Assembly (NCBI GenBank): GCA_937981585.1
Contig: CALJOA010000034.1
Span: 1-64,000, forward strand
DNA length: 64,000 nt
Reading direction: 5' to 3'
Source of the DNA: an uncultured Pirellulaceae bacterium
Lineage (GTDB): Bacteria > Planctomycetota > Planctomycetia > Pirellulales > Pirellulaceae
In this document: positions 8,659-16,737 of the stretch, piece after piece
Layout of the letters: each line of letters begins with the position of its first letter
How positions within the stretch are numbered: the first letter of the stretch is position 1
Program-made: the position numbers and the translations under genes
Notes under the pieces: model-generated
Databases searched by the model: none
What the model saw: the letters and a program-made list of their open reading frames with translations, nothing else
What the model was told of the DNA's origin: nothing

Positions 8659-9171
8659 TTGAACGCACCAATCCATCCTGTTCGGTTGCCGATAGAAGAT
8701 CTGCTAAAGACCTGCGAAGTCAAGCGGACTCGGGGAAGCGGTCCCGGTGGGCAGCATCGCAACAAAGTCGAAACTGCGATCGTGATCACGCATGTTGAAT
8801 CGGGCGTGGTGGGTCAAGCCAGTGAGAAACGCAGCCAACATCGAAATCACAAAGTCGCCCTAGAGCGGCTGCGAGTCAATCTTGCGCTGGCGATTCGAAC
8901 TCCCGTAGAGGACAACCAAACGCCGAGTGCGTTGTGGCTTTCCCGGGTCAAATCCAGGAAGGTTTCGATCAACCCTGCCCATGAAGACTTTCCGTGTTTG
9001 CTTTGCGAAGCGATCGACTTCGTCACGGTTGTCGATTTCGATGTTTCGGCGGCAGCTGATCGGCTGGGAATTTCCAGTTCCCAGTTAGTTAAGTTTCTCA
9101 AACTCGCTCCGTCAGCGTTTGAGTTAGTTAACCGAGAGCGGGTCGCCAGATCATTGAGAAAATTGAATTGA
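8659..9171 (+). CDS. peptide chain release factor-like protein (GGQ domain only)
   Basis: 170 residues with the class I release factor catalytic domain but no codon-recognition domains. The GSGPGGQHRNKVETA stretch (about residues 27-41) carries the GGQ that triggers peptidyl-tRNA hydrolysis, and SEKRSQHRNHKVALERL follows as in RF1/RF2 and in ArfB/YaeJ. Stand-alone proteins of this sort are thought to act on stalled or damaged ribosomes. The C-terminal 80 residues do not show the basic tail typical of ArfB, so this is a different branch. The start is TTG (8659), and no better ATG exists in frame before the GGQ. Confidence 0.82.
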   Translation: MNAPIHPVRLPIEDLLKTCEVKRTRGSGPGGQHRNKVETAIVITHVESGVVGQASEKRSQHRNHKVALERLRVNLALAIRTPVEDNQTPSALWLSRVKSRKVSINPAHEDFPCLLCEAIDFVTVVDFDVSAAADRLGISSSQLVKFLKLAPSAFELVNRERVARSLRKLN

Positions 9172-9201
9172 TTCCGCTGAGGCGGATTTGAACCGGTTCA
9201 T

Positions 9202-9262
9202 GATCTGGGGGCTCCTCGCTCGTGCCTCGCGATCCGACCCCAGCCACCCCGCTGATCGACCC
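9202..9262. repeat. half copy of palindromic repeat family E (CTGGGGGCTCCTCGCTCGTG)
   Basis: The right arm of the element that occurs complete at 49108-49215 and 49263-49368: CTGGGGGCTCCTCGCTCGTG followed by CCTCGCGATCCGACCCCAGC and CACCC. The left arm is missing here. Confidence 0.75.
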
Positions 9263-9289
9263 AACCTCCGATTCGAAAGTTTGGCATGG

Positions 9290-9475
9290 GGATTGCTTTA
9301 CCTAAAGTTGGAAGTGGTTCGTTTCTGGTTGTGAAAGCAATTAGAAACGGAATAGAGACGAGGCAGTGCCTAGGCTGTCCACTTCGGTGGACAGTTTAGG
9401 CCGCAATTATTCGAATTTTTTTCGATTCAGGCTGGTAAGATCACGAAAATGAACTTACCAGCCTGTTTTATTTTG
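9290..9475 (+). ncRNA. candidate structured RNA ending in a strong terminator
   Basis: The segment holds several stable complementary pairs. ATTGCTTT (9292-9299) pairs with AAAGCAAT (9334-9341). CGTTTCT (9320-9326) pairs with AGAAACG (9343-9349), and because it crosses the first pair the two form a pseudoknot or alternatives. A 15-base-pair hairpin at 9368-9401 has a TTCG tetraloop (CTGTCCAC/GTGGACAG core). The 3' end is a perfect 12-bp hairpin followed by TTTTATTTT. No ORF in the segment looks coding. It may be a small RNA or the leader of the DUF1549 gene that starts at 9640. This is inference from base pairing only. Confidence 0.45.
9428..9474 (+). terminator. rho-independent terminator
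   Basis: CAGGCTGGTAAG (9428-9439) and CTTACCAGCCTG (9454-9465) are perfectly complementary over 12 bases with a 14-base loop, and TTTTATTTT follows at once. It would end transcripts from the 9290 segment or from the release-factor-like gene before the DUF1549 gene. Confidence 0.85.
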
Positions 9476-9639
9476 CTGTATCAAAATAATACATGTGTTC
9501 GTTTTTGAAACATGCCAAATTGGACTTTGAGAGGCTAAGGGCTGAGAATTCTGACAAAATTCAGTAATAATGGGTCGATGATCATAGTAGGCGTTTTGGC
9601 CACGATTTGGCCATGATTTAATGACAAAAAGGGATTTCA

Positions 9640-11337
9640 ATGCGTCCGTTCAATTTGTTGCTGACACTAACTGTGATTCCCGCTATCTCTTTTGCGTTCA
9701 CGGGCGATTGTTGCTCTCAGACCTCTCGGGTTTCTGTTGCAGTGGCAACTGCATCTGATGGTGTCGATGCTCAAGTGACCCAAGTCGATGCTTTGGTGAA
9801 AAAAGTCTGGGATGACTATGGGTTGCGACCTTCCAGAGATGCGACCGACGCAGAATGGTGTCGCCGTGTCCATCTCGACATCATCGGACGCATTCCAACG
9901 GTTAAGGAAACGACCGACTTTCTCGCCAGCAAGGAAGTCAACAAACGCGAGAAGCTCGTTGATACTTTATTGTACGACGACCAATACACCGAAGAGTTTG
10001 CCCGCAACTGGACCACCGTTTGGACGAATCTTTTGATCGGTCGGACCGGCGGAAGCGATCGGGACTCGATGATCAGTCGAGCTGGGATGCAGAAATTCAT
10101 CCGCGATTCATTTGCTCGTGAGAAACCATATGACAAGTTCGTCTACGAATTGATCACTGCAACTGGGACCACGACTCCCGGCGACCCGAATTTTAATGGC
10201 GCGACCAACTTTTTGATTGACAAAGTCAACGAAGAAAAAGCGTCGCTTGCTACGGCCGCTACAACCAAAACGTTTCTTGGACTTCAGGTTCAGTGCACCC
10301 AGTGTCACAACCATCCGTTTAACGACTGGAAGCAGCAAAAGTACTGGGAGATGAATGCGTTCTTCCGGCAGGTCAAAGCCTTTAACTCCAATGGGATGCG
10401 GGCTCGTGATGGCGGAATTGCCAAGCTCACCGATCAGGACTTCAGGGGCGAGAATGGAAAAGACCCCGATAAAGCCGAGATTTTCTACGAGTTACGTAAT
10501 GGCTTGATAAGCGTTGCTTACCCGGTATTTGTTGATGGACAAGAGATCAACCCCCACGGCGGTGTCAACACTGTCAACCGTCGCAAGGAACTGGCTGAGT
10601 TGATGATCAAGTCGCCTTTCTTTGCCAAGTCGATGGTCAACCGGACGTGGGCTCACTTTCTTGGTTACGGATTCACTTCGCCAGTTGATGATCTTGGTCC
10701 ACACAATATTCCATCCAATCCTGAATTGCTGGACTACCTAGCGCAGGAGTTTCGTAGTTCTGAGTTTGACGTTCGCCAACTAATTTCGTGGATCGCACTG
10801 AGTAAACCGTATGCCTTGTCGAGCCGTCGAACACGGGCCAATGAGAAGGATGATCCGTTGCTGGGCGAGTCACCGAAGTTCACACATTTTTACATTCGTC
10901 AGATGGAAGCCGAACAGCTTTACGAATCACTGCTGGTTGCCAACGAATCTGAGACTCAGGGCAGCTACGAAGAACAGGAAAAGAACAAGAACACTTGGCT
11001 TCGTCAATTCACGACTGCGTTTGGAACCGACGAGGGCCAGGAGTCAACAACGTTTAACGGAACGATTCCACAAATTCTGATGATGTTCAATGGTGACATG
11101 ATTCGAAAATCGACTGCAGTCACCAAGGGCACGATGATCAATCGGCTTGCTTCGTCCGGCAATTACAATAAATCGGTCGAAGAATTGTTCGTTAAGGGGC
11201 TCTCTCGCAAACCGTCAGGCGAAGAGAAAGACCTCGCCAAAAGCATTCTCGCAGCCCGAAAAGGCAATGCCGGGGAGGCTTTGAAAGACGTTTGGTGGGT
11301 GGTTTTGAACACAAATGAATTCATTTTTAACCATTAA
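9640..11337 (+). CDS. DUF1549/DUF1553 exported protein (planctomycete cytochrome-like family)
   Basis: 565 residues with an N-terminal signal peptide (MRPFNLLLTLTVIPAISFAF). The first half matches DUF1549: RRVHLDIIGRIPTVKETTDF and a CxxCH-like motif CTQCHNHPFNDWKQ at about residues 221-234. The second half matches DUF1553: NRTWAHFLGYGFTSPVDDLG and NPELLDYLAQEF. Families of this type are expanded in planctomycetes and are nearly always next to a DUF1501 gene, as here. Whether the CTQCH binds heme is not established; only one such motif is seen. The function is unknown, though links to sulfatase-rich polysaccharide degradation loci are common. Confidence 0.93.
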   Translation: MRPFNLLLTLTVIPAISFAFTGDCCSQTSRVSVAVATASDGVDAQVTQVDALVKKVWDDYGLRPSRDATDAEWCRRVHLDIIGRIPTVKETTDFLASKEVNKREKLVDTLLYDDQYTEEFARNWTTVWTNLLIGRTGGSDRDSMISRAGMQKFIRDSFAREKPYDKFVYELITATGTTTPGDPNFNGATNFLIDKVNEEKASLATAATTKTFLGLQVQCTQCHNHPFNDWKQQKYWEMNAFFRQVKAFNSNGMRARDGGIAKLTDQDFRGENGKDPDKAEIFYELRNGLISVAYPVFVDGQEINPHGGVNTVNRRKELAELMIKSPFFAKSMVNRTWAHFLGYGFTSPVDDLGPHNIPSNPELLDYLAQEFRSSEFDVRQLISWIALSKPYALSSRRTRANEKDDPLLGESPKFTHFYIRQMEAEQLYESLLVANESETQGSYEEQEKNKNTWLRQFTTAFGTDEGQESTTFNGTIPQILMMFNGDMIRKSTAVTKGTMINRLASSGNYNKSVEELFVKGLSRKPSGEEKDLAKSILAARKGNAGEALKDVWWVVLNTNEFIFNH

Positions 11338-11514
11338 ACCGCCGGTGCTGCCCATAATCTCTTGGTCAACGCCGACATTAGAGGATGAAACTGAGGGAAG
11401 TCGCAGAATTTGACTTCGACCAACTTAAATTCAGTGAACTGGGGACGGTTCACGACCTACAATTCAGATGGCCGGATGGCCAAGCCTTGGCGTTATGTTT
11501 GAAAGAAAGAAGCC

Positions 11515-12783
11515 ATGAATTTACGAACACCTGCTGGAATGAATCGACGACACTTCATGAGTCATCTTGCTGGAGCTTCGGCTTTGGCTGGAAGCGCTTT
11601 GGCGATGGGGCAAACGCTTCAGGCTAACGCCACGACACTAAAGAAGAATCGTAAGGCTGCGATTCTTTTGTGGATGGGCGGCGGCCCTTCGACAATGGAT
11701 ATCTGGGATCTTAAGCCCGGTGCTGCGACCGGCGGACCATTCCGACCTATTTCAACCAACGGCGATGTTCAGATTTGTGAGCATATGCCAATGATGGCCA
11801 AGAACATGGACAAGATGTCGATCGTTCGCTCGATGTCGACTCGCGAAGCCGACCACATGCGTGGCCGCTATTACATGCACACCGGCTACGTTCCTAATCC
11901 AAACGTCAAGCATCCAAGCTACGGTTCTGTGATCGCCCATGAATTGGCGGCCAGTCGTCCCGATCTTGAGATTCCTCCATTCGTTTCGGTTGGTGGAAAC
12001 AGTGAAGGACCAGGCTTCTTGGGAATGTCTTGGGCGCCGTTTTCGGTTAACTCCAACGGTCAGGTTCGAAACCTCGACATGGGAATTGCCCCGGATCGAC
12101 TGACTCAGCGAGTTCAGGCTCTCAAGATGATGGAGACTGGATTCATCGATGACAATCGTGGCATCGCGGCTTCTGAGCACGCCAAAGTCATCGGCAAGAC
12201 ACTGAGCCTGATGACCAGTGAGCAAATGAGGGCTTTCAAAGTCATGCAGGAGCCAGAGCCGATTCAAGAACGCTACGGCAAGAACAATTTCGGTCGCGGT
12301 TGCTTGATGGCTCGCCGATTGGTTGAAGCCGGTGTTCCATTCGTTGAAGTTAGCCTTGGCGGTTGGGACAATCACCAGAACATTTTCCCAACGCTTCAAG
12401 ACAACAAGCTTCCTGAGCTCGATAAGGGAATGAGTGCTTTGATGGAAGACTTGGCCGAGCGTTCAATGCTGGACGACGTCGCTGTGATCTGGATGGGCGA
12501 GTTCAGCCGAACCCCTCGAATTAACGGCAATAGTGGTCGTGACCACTGGGCTCGCAGTTGGAGTGCCGTTGTCGGTGGTGCTGGCCTAAATAGCGGTATC
12601 GCAGTTGGAAAAACCAACGAAGACGGAACTCGCGTCGACGGAATGTCTTACACATCCGAAGACATGATGGCGACCGTGTGTAACGCGTTGGGAATTTCGC
12701 TTGAGACGACTTTCACAAGCCAAAGTGGTCGTCCAATGAAGATCGCCAACAGTGGTAAATTGATCAAAGAACTGGTCAGCTAA
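11515..12783 (+). CDS. DUF1501 family Tat-exported protein
   Basis: 422 residues. The N-terminus is a twin-arginine signal (NRRHFMSHLAGASALAGSAL), so the protein should be exported folded. DUF1501 belongs to the alkaline phosphatase/sulfatase-like superfamily. Visible conserved stretches are LLWMGGGPSTMDIWDLKPG, PMMAKNMDKMSIVRSM, GVPFVEVSLGGWDNHQNIFP and IWMGEFSRTPRINGNSGRDH. It follows the DUF1549/DUF1553 gene by 177 bases with GAAAGAAAG before the ATG, and is followed by a strong terminator. The pair is a hallmark of planctomycetes. The biochemical function is not established. Confidence 0.94.
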   Translation: MNLRTPAGMNRRHFMSHLAGASALAGSALAMGQTLQANATTLKKNRKAAILLWMGGGPSTMDIWDLKPGAATGGPFRPISTNGDVQICEHMPMMAKNMDKMSIVRSMSTREADHMRGRYYMHTGYVPNPNVKHPSYGSVIAHELAASRPDLEIPPFVSVGGNSEGPGFLGMSWAPFSVNSNGQVRNLDMGIAPDRLTQRVQALKMMETGFIDDNRGIAASEHAKVIGKTLSLMTSEQMRAFKVMQEPEPIQERYGKNNFGRGCLMARRLVEAGVPFVEVSLGGWDNHQNIFPTLQDNKLPELDKGMSALMEDLAERSMLDDVAVIWMGEFSRTPRINGNSGRDHWARSWSAVVGGAGLNSGIAVGKTNEDGTRVDGMSYTSEDMMATVCNALGISLETTFTSQSGRPMKIANSGKLIKELVS

Positions 12784-12819
12784 TCAATTAGGTCAACGCT
12801 GACTTAAAAACATCCAAAT

Positions 12820-12852
12820 GATCGCCGGGAGTTTTCGCGGCGATCTTTTTTT
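12820..12852 (+). terminator. rho-independent terminator after the DUF1501 gene
   Basis: GATCGCC (12820-12826) pairs with GGCGATC (12839-12845), and a run of seven T follows. It lies 37 bases after the stop codon. Confidence 0.88.
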
Positions 12853-13006
12853 ATCGATTACTCCAAGTCTTGCAGCTTGAGGGCGTGCTATCACTCGGCT
12901 GGCAGTAATCGATATAGCTGGAATCAGAGAATTTCTCTTAAATGAAGGTCTCTGTTTATTTTACAACGCGGCCAAGTCCGGTTCGTCAGGAAAGGAATCC
13001 TGGATC

Positions 13007-14101
13007 ATGAGACGATTGGGTGAGCTCTCACAATTGGTTGAGGGCGAAGTTACTGCGCGTCCAGATTTGGAAATTTCTGGAGCCGCGTCAATCTCGCGCG
13101 CCGGTCCCACCGAACTCACATTTGTTGCTTCGACAAAATACGTCGACGCCTTTCTTGAAAGCGACGCTGCAGCAGCGATTGTCAGTTTCGACACAGACAT
13201 CACCGAAAAACCCTGCATCCGGGTCGACGACGTCGAAGCCGCGTTTGCAGAAATAGTCGAACTGTTCCAACCACCAGTTGAACGTGAGAAGATCGGAATC
13301 AGTCGTCAGGCGATCGTTAGCCCTTCAGCCAGAATCGCAGACGATGTTTGCATCCATCCAGGCGCTGTCGTTATGGATAACGTTGAGATCGGATATGGAT
13401 CGGTCGTCTATCCCAATGTGACCGTGATGGAGAACTGCGTTATTGGAGCTCATGTTCGCATTTTTCCCAACTCAGTGCTTTACGAAAACACGGTAGTCGG
13501 CGATCGGTCGATCATTCACGCGGGCGTGGTTTTAGGCGCATTTGGTTTTGGCTATCGATCCAATTCGGGCAAGCATGTGCTTGCTCCTCAGTTGGGCAAT
13601 GTCGTCATCGGCGACGAAGTAGAAATCGGAGCCAATTCGACCATCGATCGCGGAACCTACGACGCGACGACAATTGGATCTGGAACCAAGCTCGACAACC
13701 TCGTCATGATTGGACACAACTGTGTTGTCGGCGAGCACAATTTGCTTTGTTCTCAGGTCGGTGTCGCTGGAAGCTGTACCACTGGCGACTACGTCGTAAT
13801 GGGCGGCCAAGTCGGGATGGCCGATCACTTGAACATTGGAGCCCACGTTTCAATCGGGGCTAAATCCGGATTGATGCACGACATCGAGGAGGGCCAAAAG
13901 TTCTTTGGGATTCCGGCTCGTCCAGCTCGTGAGGAAATGCAGTTGTTGGCCAATCGAGCCAAATTGCCCGAGATGCGAAAGACGATCAAACGACTCGTCA
14001 AGCAAGTCGATCAAGTCCTGCAAATGCAATCCGATTTACAAGCCGACTCCCAGGGTTCCCCGTCAACCGATGAGTCCTCAGAAGACTCGCGAGCGGCGTA
14101 G
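13007..14101 (+). CDS. lpxD: UDP-3-O-(3-hydroxyacyl)glucosamine N-acyltransferase
   Basis: 364 residues. The N-terminal 100 residues form the uridine-binding domain (RAGPTELTFVASTKYVDAFL). The middle is a left-handed beta-helix of hexapeptide repeats (IGYGSVVYPNVTVMENCVIG and onward), with the GHNCVVGEHN stretch holding the probable catalytic His. The C-terminal helix carries a hydrophilic tail. LpxD adds the second acyl chain in lipid A synthesis. AGGAAAGGA precedes the ATG. It overlaps functionally and nearly physically with lpxI, whose ATG comes 2 bases after this stop, so the two are co-translated. Confidence 0.95.
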   Translation: MRRLGELSQLVEGEVTARPDLEISGAASISRAGPTELTFVASTKYVDAFLESDAAAAIVSFDTDITEKPCIRVDDVEAAFAEIVELFQPPVEREKIGISRQAIVSPSARIADDVCIHPGAVVMDNVEIGYGSVVYPNVTVMENCVIGAHVRIFPNSVLYENTVVGDRSIIHAGVVLGAFGFGYRSNSGKHVLAPQLGNVVIGDEVEIGANSTIDRGTYDATTIGSGTKLDNLVMIGHNCVVGEHNLLCSQVGVAGSCTTGDYVVMGGQVGMADHLNIGAHVSIGAKSGLMHDIEEGQKFFGIPARPAREEMQLLANRAKLPEMRKTIKRLVKQVDQVLQMQSDLQADSQGSPSTDESSEDSRAA

Positions 14102-14103
14102 CG

Positions 14104-15039
14104 ATGGCCAACGGAATTTTATCGCCAAAACCTAGCTTCGAAGCGATAGGGCCTCAAAAAATCGGCTTGGTTGCCGGTTGGGGCGAGTTTCCAATTACGG
14201 TCGCCCACGCATTAAAATCACTTGGCCACGAGGTCTACTGCATCGCAGTCAAAGACCACGCAGATCCGGTTCTTCAGGACATCTGCGACGGCTACCAGGT
14301 ATTCGGGATCGGTTCGATGGGCAAGCAAGTCCGCTACCTGCGCCACAACGAAGTTACTTCAGCGACGATGGCGGGCAAGATTTTCAAAACGACTTTGTTT
14401 AATCGGAAATGGGGACTACTTCAACATCTTCCTGATCTGATGTGCTTGAAGCACTTCTACCCGATCATCATCTCCAGATCCAAAGACCGCCGCGATGACA
14501 CATTGTTGAGTACGGTGGTCGATCTGTACGCCGCTGGCGGCGTTACTTTTGCCCCCGCAACTGATTTTGCACCGGAGCTACTTGTGAAAGAAGGAACGCT
14601 TACCAAAACGCCTCCGACTAAGTCTCAAATGAAAGACATCGAGTTCGGTTGGACGATGGCCAAAGAGATTGGCCGGCTCGACATCGGTCAAACCGTTGTC
14701 GTGCGAGACCAGGCCGTGATGGCGATCGAAGCCATCGAGGGGACTGACGAGTGTATTCGCCGAGCCGGCCAGCTTTGCAACGGCGGATTCACCGTCGTCA
14801 AAGTCGCCAAGCCCAACCAAGACATGCGATTTGACGTGCCGACAATCGGTGTCGGGACGATCAACACGATCAGCCAGGCCGGCGGCAAGGTGCTTGCGAT
14901 CGAGGCCGACAAGACGATCATTCTCGATCAGATTGCCACAATCGGTTTGGCTCAAAAGCTGGGGATCTCGATCTTCGCGATCAATGGCGATCAACGATTC
15001 GGATGCGTCGACGATGGCACTACCAAAGCGGTTGCATGA
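14104..15039 (+). CDS. lpxI: UDP-2,3-diacylglucosamine pyrophosphatase LpxI
   Basis: 311 residues of the LpxI (formerly DUF1009) family, which hydrolyses UDP-2,3-diacylglucosamine to lipid X in bacteria lacking LpxH. The N-terminal domain has KIGLVAGWGEFPITVAHAL and VYCIAVKDHADP. The C-terminal domain has TVVVRDQAVMAIEAIEGTDE, KPNQDMRFDVPTIGVGTI and AGGKVLAIEADKTI, all typical. The ATG is 2 bases after the lpxD stop. With lpxD it shows that this planctomycete has a lipid A route, and so an LPS-type outer membrane is likely. Confidence 0.94.
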   Translation: MANGILSPKPSFEAIGPQKIGLVAGWGEFPITVAHALKSLGHEVYCIAVKDHADPVLQDICDGYQVFGIGSMGKQVRYLRHNEVTSATMAGKIFKTTLFNRKWGLLQHLPDLMCLKHFYPIIISRSKDRRDDTLLSTVVDLYAAGGVTFAPATDFAPELLVKEGTLTKTPPTKSQMKDIEFGWTMAKEIGRLDIGQTVVVRDQAVMAIEAIEGTDECIRRAGQLCNGGFTVVKVAKPNQDMRFDVPTIGVGTINTISQAGGKVLAIEADKTIILDQIATIGLAQKLGISIFAINGDQRFGCVDDGTTKAVA

Positions 15040-15072
15040 TCCCAAGTTAGCCGAGAAACTCGCAAGATTGGC

Positions 15073-15426
15073 TCAGGCGGCTTCTTCGATGATCTTGCCG
15101 ACTTGGGCATTGAATTGCCCACGAGTCAGGACTTGATCTAAACCCGCCGACTTGGCTTGCTCAAGTAACTCTACGTTGACGTGCTGGGCGTATGCGATCG
15201 TCAACGGGCACACTGCGTCGGGCAATCCTTTGATCTCTTCTCCAAGCAGTTCCACATCAAGTCCAGGCGTCTGCAAATCGACGATCAGCATGTGGGGTTT
15301 GTTCTCTTCGATAAACGAGATCGCTGATTTGATCGAACCGGCCGTCGATAACTTGACGTTCTGTTGGCGAGCGTGAGAGCTTGCGTTGGAGGACATCATT
15401 AAGTCTTTGGTTAAAAAGCAAATCAT
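15073..15426 (-). CDS. response-regulator receiver-like protein (stand-alone, degenerate)
   Basis: 117 residues from the ATG at 15426 (the frame is open to 15495). The pattern is receiver-like: an N-terminal strand MICFLTKDLMMSS, a helix, then HMLIVDLQTPGLD where the Asp at the end of the strand sits at the phosphoacceptor position. A C-terminal pattern of strand, helix and loop follows. The acidic pair near the N-terminus and the conserved Lys of active receivers are not obvious, so it may be a pseudo-receiver. There is no output domain. It converges on lpxI with a 33-base gap. Confidence 0.6.
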   Translation of the reverse strand: MICFLTKDLMMSSNASSHARQQNVKLSTAGSIKSAISFIEENKPHMLIVDLQTPGLDVELLGEEIKGLPDAVCPLTIAYAQHVNVELLEQAKSAGLDQVLTRGQFNAQVGKIIEEAA

Positions 15427-15700
15427 GGCAAGTTTTGGTTGCAGGGTTAAAGCTGATCGAAGAGAACGACAAGCCGCTGTTGCTTTGTCGCACACTTAGT
15501 TTTACTGCCTGAGGGTTCGATTTTCAATCTTTCACAATCAGCTCTTGAGGGTTCCACGCTCTTTTCTGGCCTTGGGCATTGATAGCATCCGATTCATCGA
15601 AAATTTGTATTTTGTTAGTCGATAAATGGGAAATGACATTGAGGAGAAACAATTGAGCTTGTACTCTTCGCCGCCCATTAATTCGTTGGTTTGATCAAGG

Positions 15701-16372
15701 ATGATCTTAATGCATTTGAAAAAGAAAAGCCGAATTATAGTTGCCACAATAGCGGCAATGATCACTGCCATTTGTTGCCTCAATTCGCAGTTGCAGGCTC
15801 AGGCTCAATCGGCGGGACAGCCGACCAAACAAGCCGACCAGAATGCGAACGAGCAGCCGGCCCCCAATGCGAACCAGCCTTATTTGCTGAGTTCCAGAAT
15901 GCATCTCCAAATGGGCACCAACAAAGGTTACCTTGTCGTTCGTGTCGAAATTGTGGAAGGAAGTTACATCTATTCGCTGACGCAAGAAGGCAGTCCGACG
16001 AAGTTGTCCGTAACGCAGTCACCGAAATTTCGCGTCGCTGGAGAGTTCTCTCCCGACCGACCGGCCGAAATCTCCACTGGTACTGATGGCAAGCAGTTGG
16101 AGAAGCACAAGTCAATCATTCAGTTTTTTGCGCCGATTGAAGTTGCACCCGATGTCGAGCTGAGCAGCCTGACCGCCGAAGTCATAGTTAATGGCCAAGT
16201 CTGCAATGCCAACAGTTGCATGCCGATCATGAGCAAGAAAATCTCTGGCAAGTTCGCAGGCTATTTTCGCGGAAAGTCAGAAGAAGCAGGTGGCGCTGGT
16301 TCAGCCAGGTCAGCCAATGCTCAGGACCAGCCGAGCTCCTCTGGTTCGAATGCCGATCGACTCCAGCGATAG
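15701..16372 (+). CDS. exported single nDsbD-domain protein
   Basis: 223 residues with an N-terminal hydrophobic signal (RIIVATIAAMITAICCL) and an Ala-Gln signal-peptidase region. The mature part is one DsbD N-terminal (alpha) domain: GSYIYSLTQEGSPTKLSV, IQFFAPIEVAPDVELSSL, and the Cys pair in VNGQVCNANSCMPI (Cys-x4-Cys), which matches the redox pair of nDsbD. It ends in a hydrophilic Ser/Gly tail. nDsbD hands electrons to periplasmic partners. This stand-alone copy is the first of three nDsbD-containing genes in a row. Confidence 0.82.
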   Translation: MILMHLKKKSRIIVATIAAMITAICCLNSQLQAQAQSAGQPTKQADQNANEQPAPNANQPYLLSSRMHLQMGTNKGYLVVRVEIVEGSYIYSLTQEGSPTKLSVTQSPKFRVAGEFSPDRPAEISTGTDGKQLEKHKSIIQFFAPIEVAPDVELSSLTAEVIVNGQVCNANSCMPIMSKKISGKFAGYFRGKSEEAGGAGSARSANAQDQPSSSGSNADRLQR

Positions 16373-16737
16373 TCGCAGCACCAAGAGCCATCAGCATTGC
16401 TTGCGTGACGGAATCCTGAGATTCCACATTTTCGGGGCCTGGTCTTTTCTGTTGCTTCTGCATGCCGTCTCGATGTGGGATGCTGCCTAAAAATCGAACT
16501 GCGGCAATGCCTTTGGTGAACGGCGATACCCTTGGCTACCATGACTTGGCGCCATTGTCAGTTTATTCGAACTGATTCATGAGATTGGGTGTAATCAAAG
16601 TTGGGCTTTACCGTCGTCGATGAAAGTAGTGTCGCCGCCAGAAAGTTGCTAAGATATCGACGCTTCGAAATTTTGCGTTTGGATCCAAGTGCTTCCTTTG
16701 GTTCTCCTCCTTTCAAGAAACCATTTCAATAAATCAA
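16373..16737. other. intergenic stretch between the first two DsbD-type genes
   Basis: 365 bases without a supported gene. Several short open frames are present on both strands, but none has a recognisable domain, a signal peptide or a ribosome-binding site. No palindromic repeat of the other families was found. It probably contains the promoter of the next gene. Confidence 0.5.

Noticed and set aside
11385..11627. 80-residue frame between the DUF1549 and DUF1501 genes
   Set aside because: It runs into the DUF1501 gene in another frame and has no recognisable composition or motif.
16227..16542. Short frames in the gap between the first two DsbD-type genes
   Set aside because: They overlap each other on both strands and show no signal peptide, domain or ribosome-binding site.
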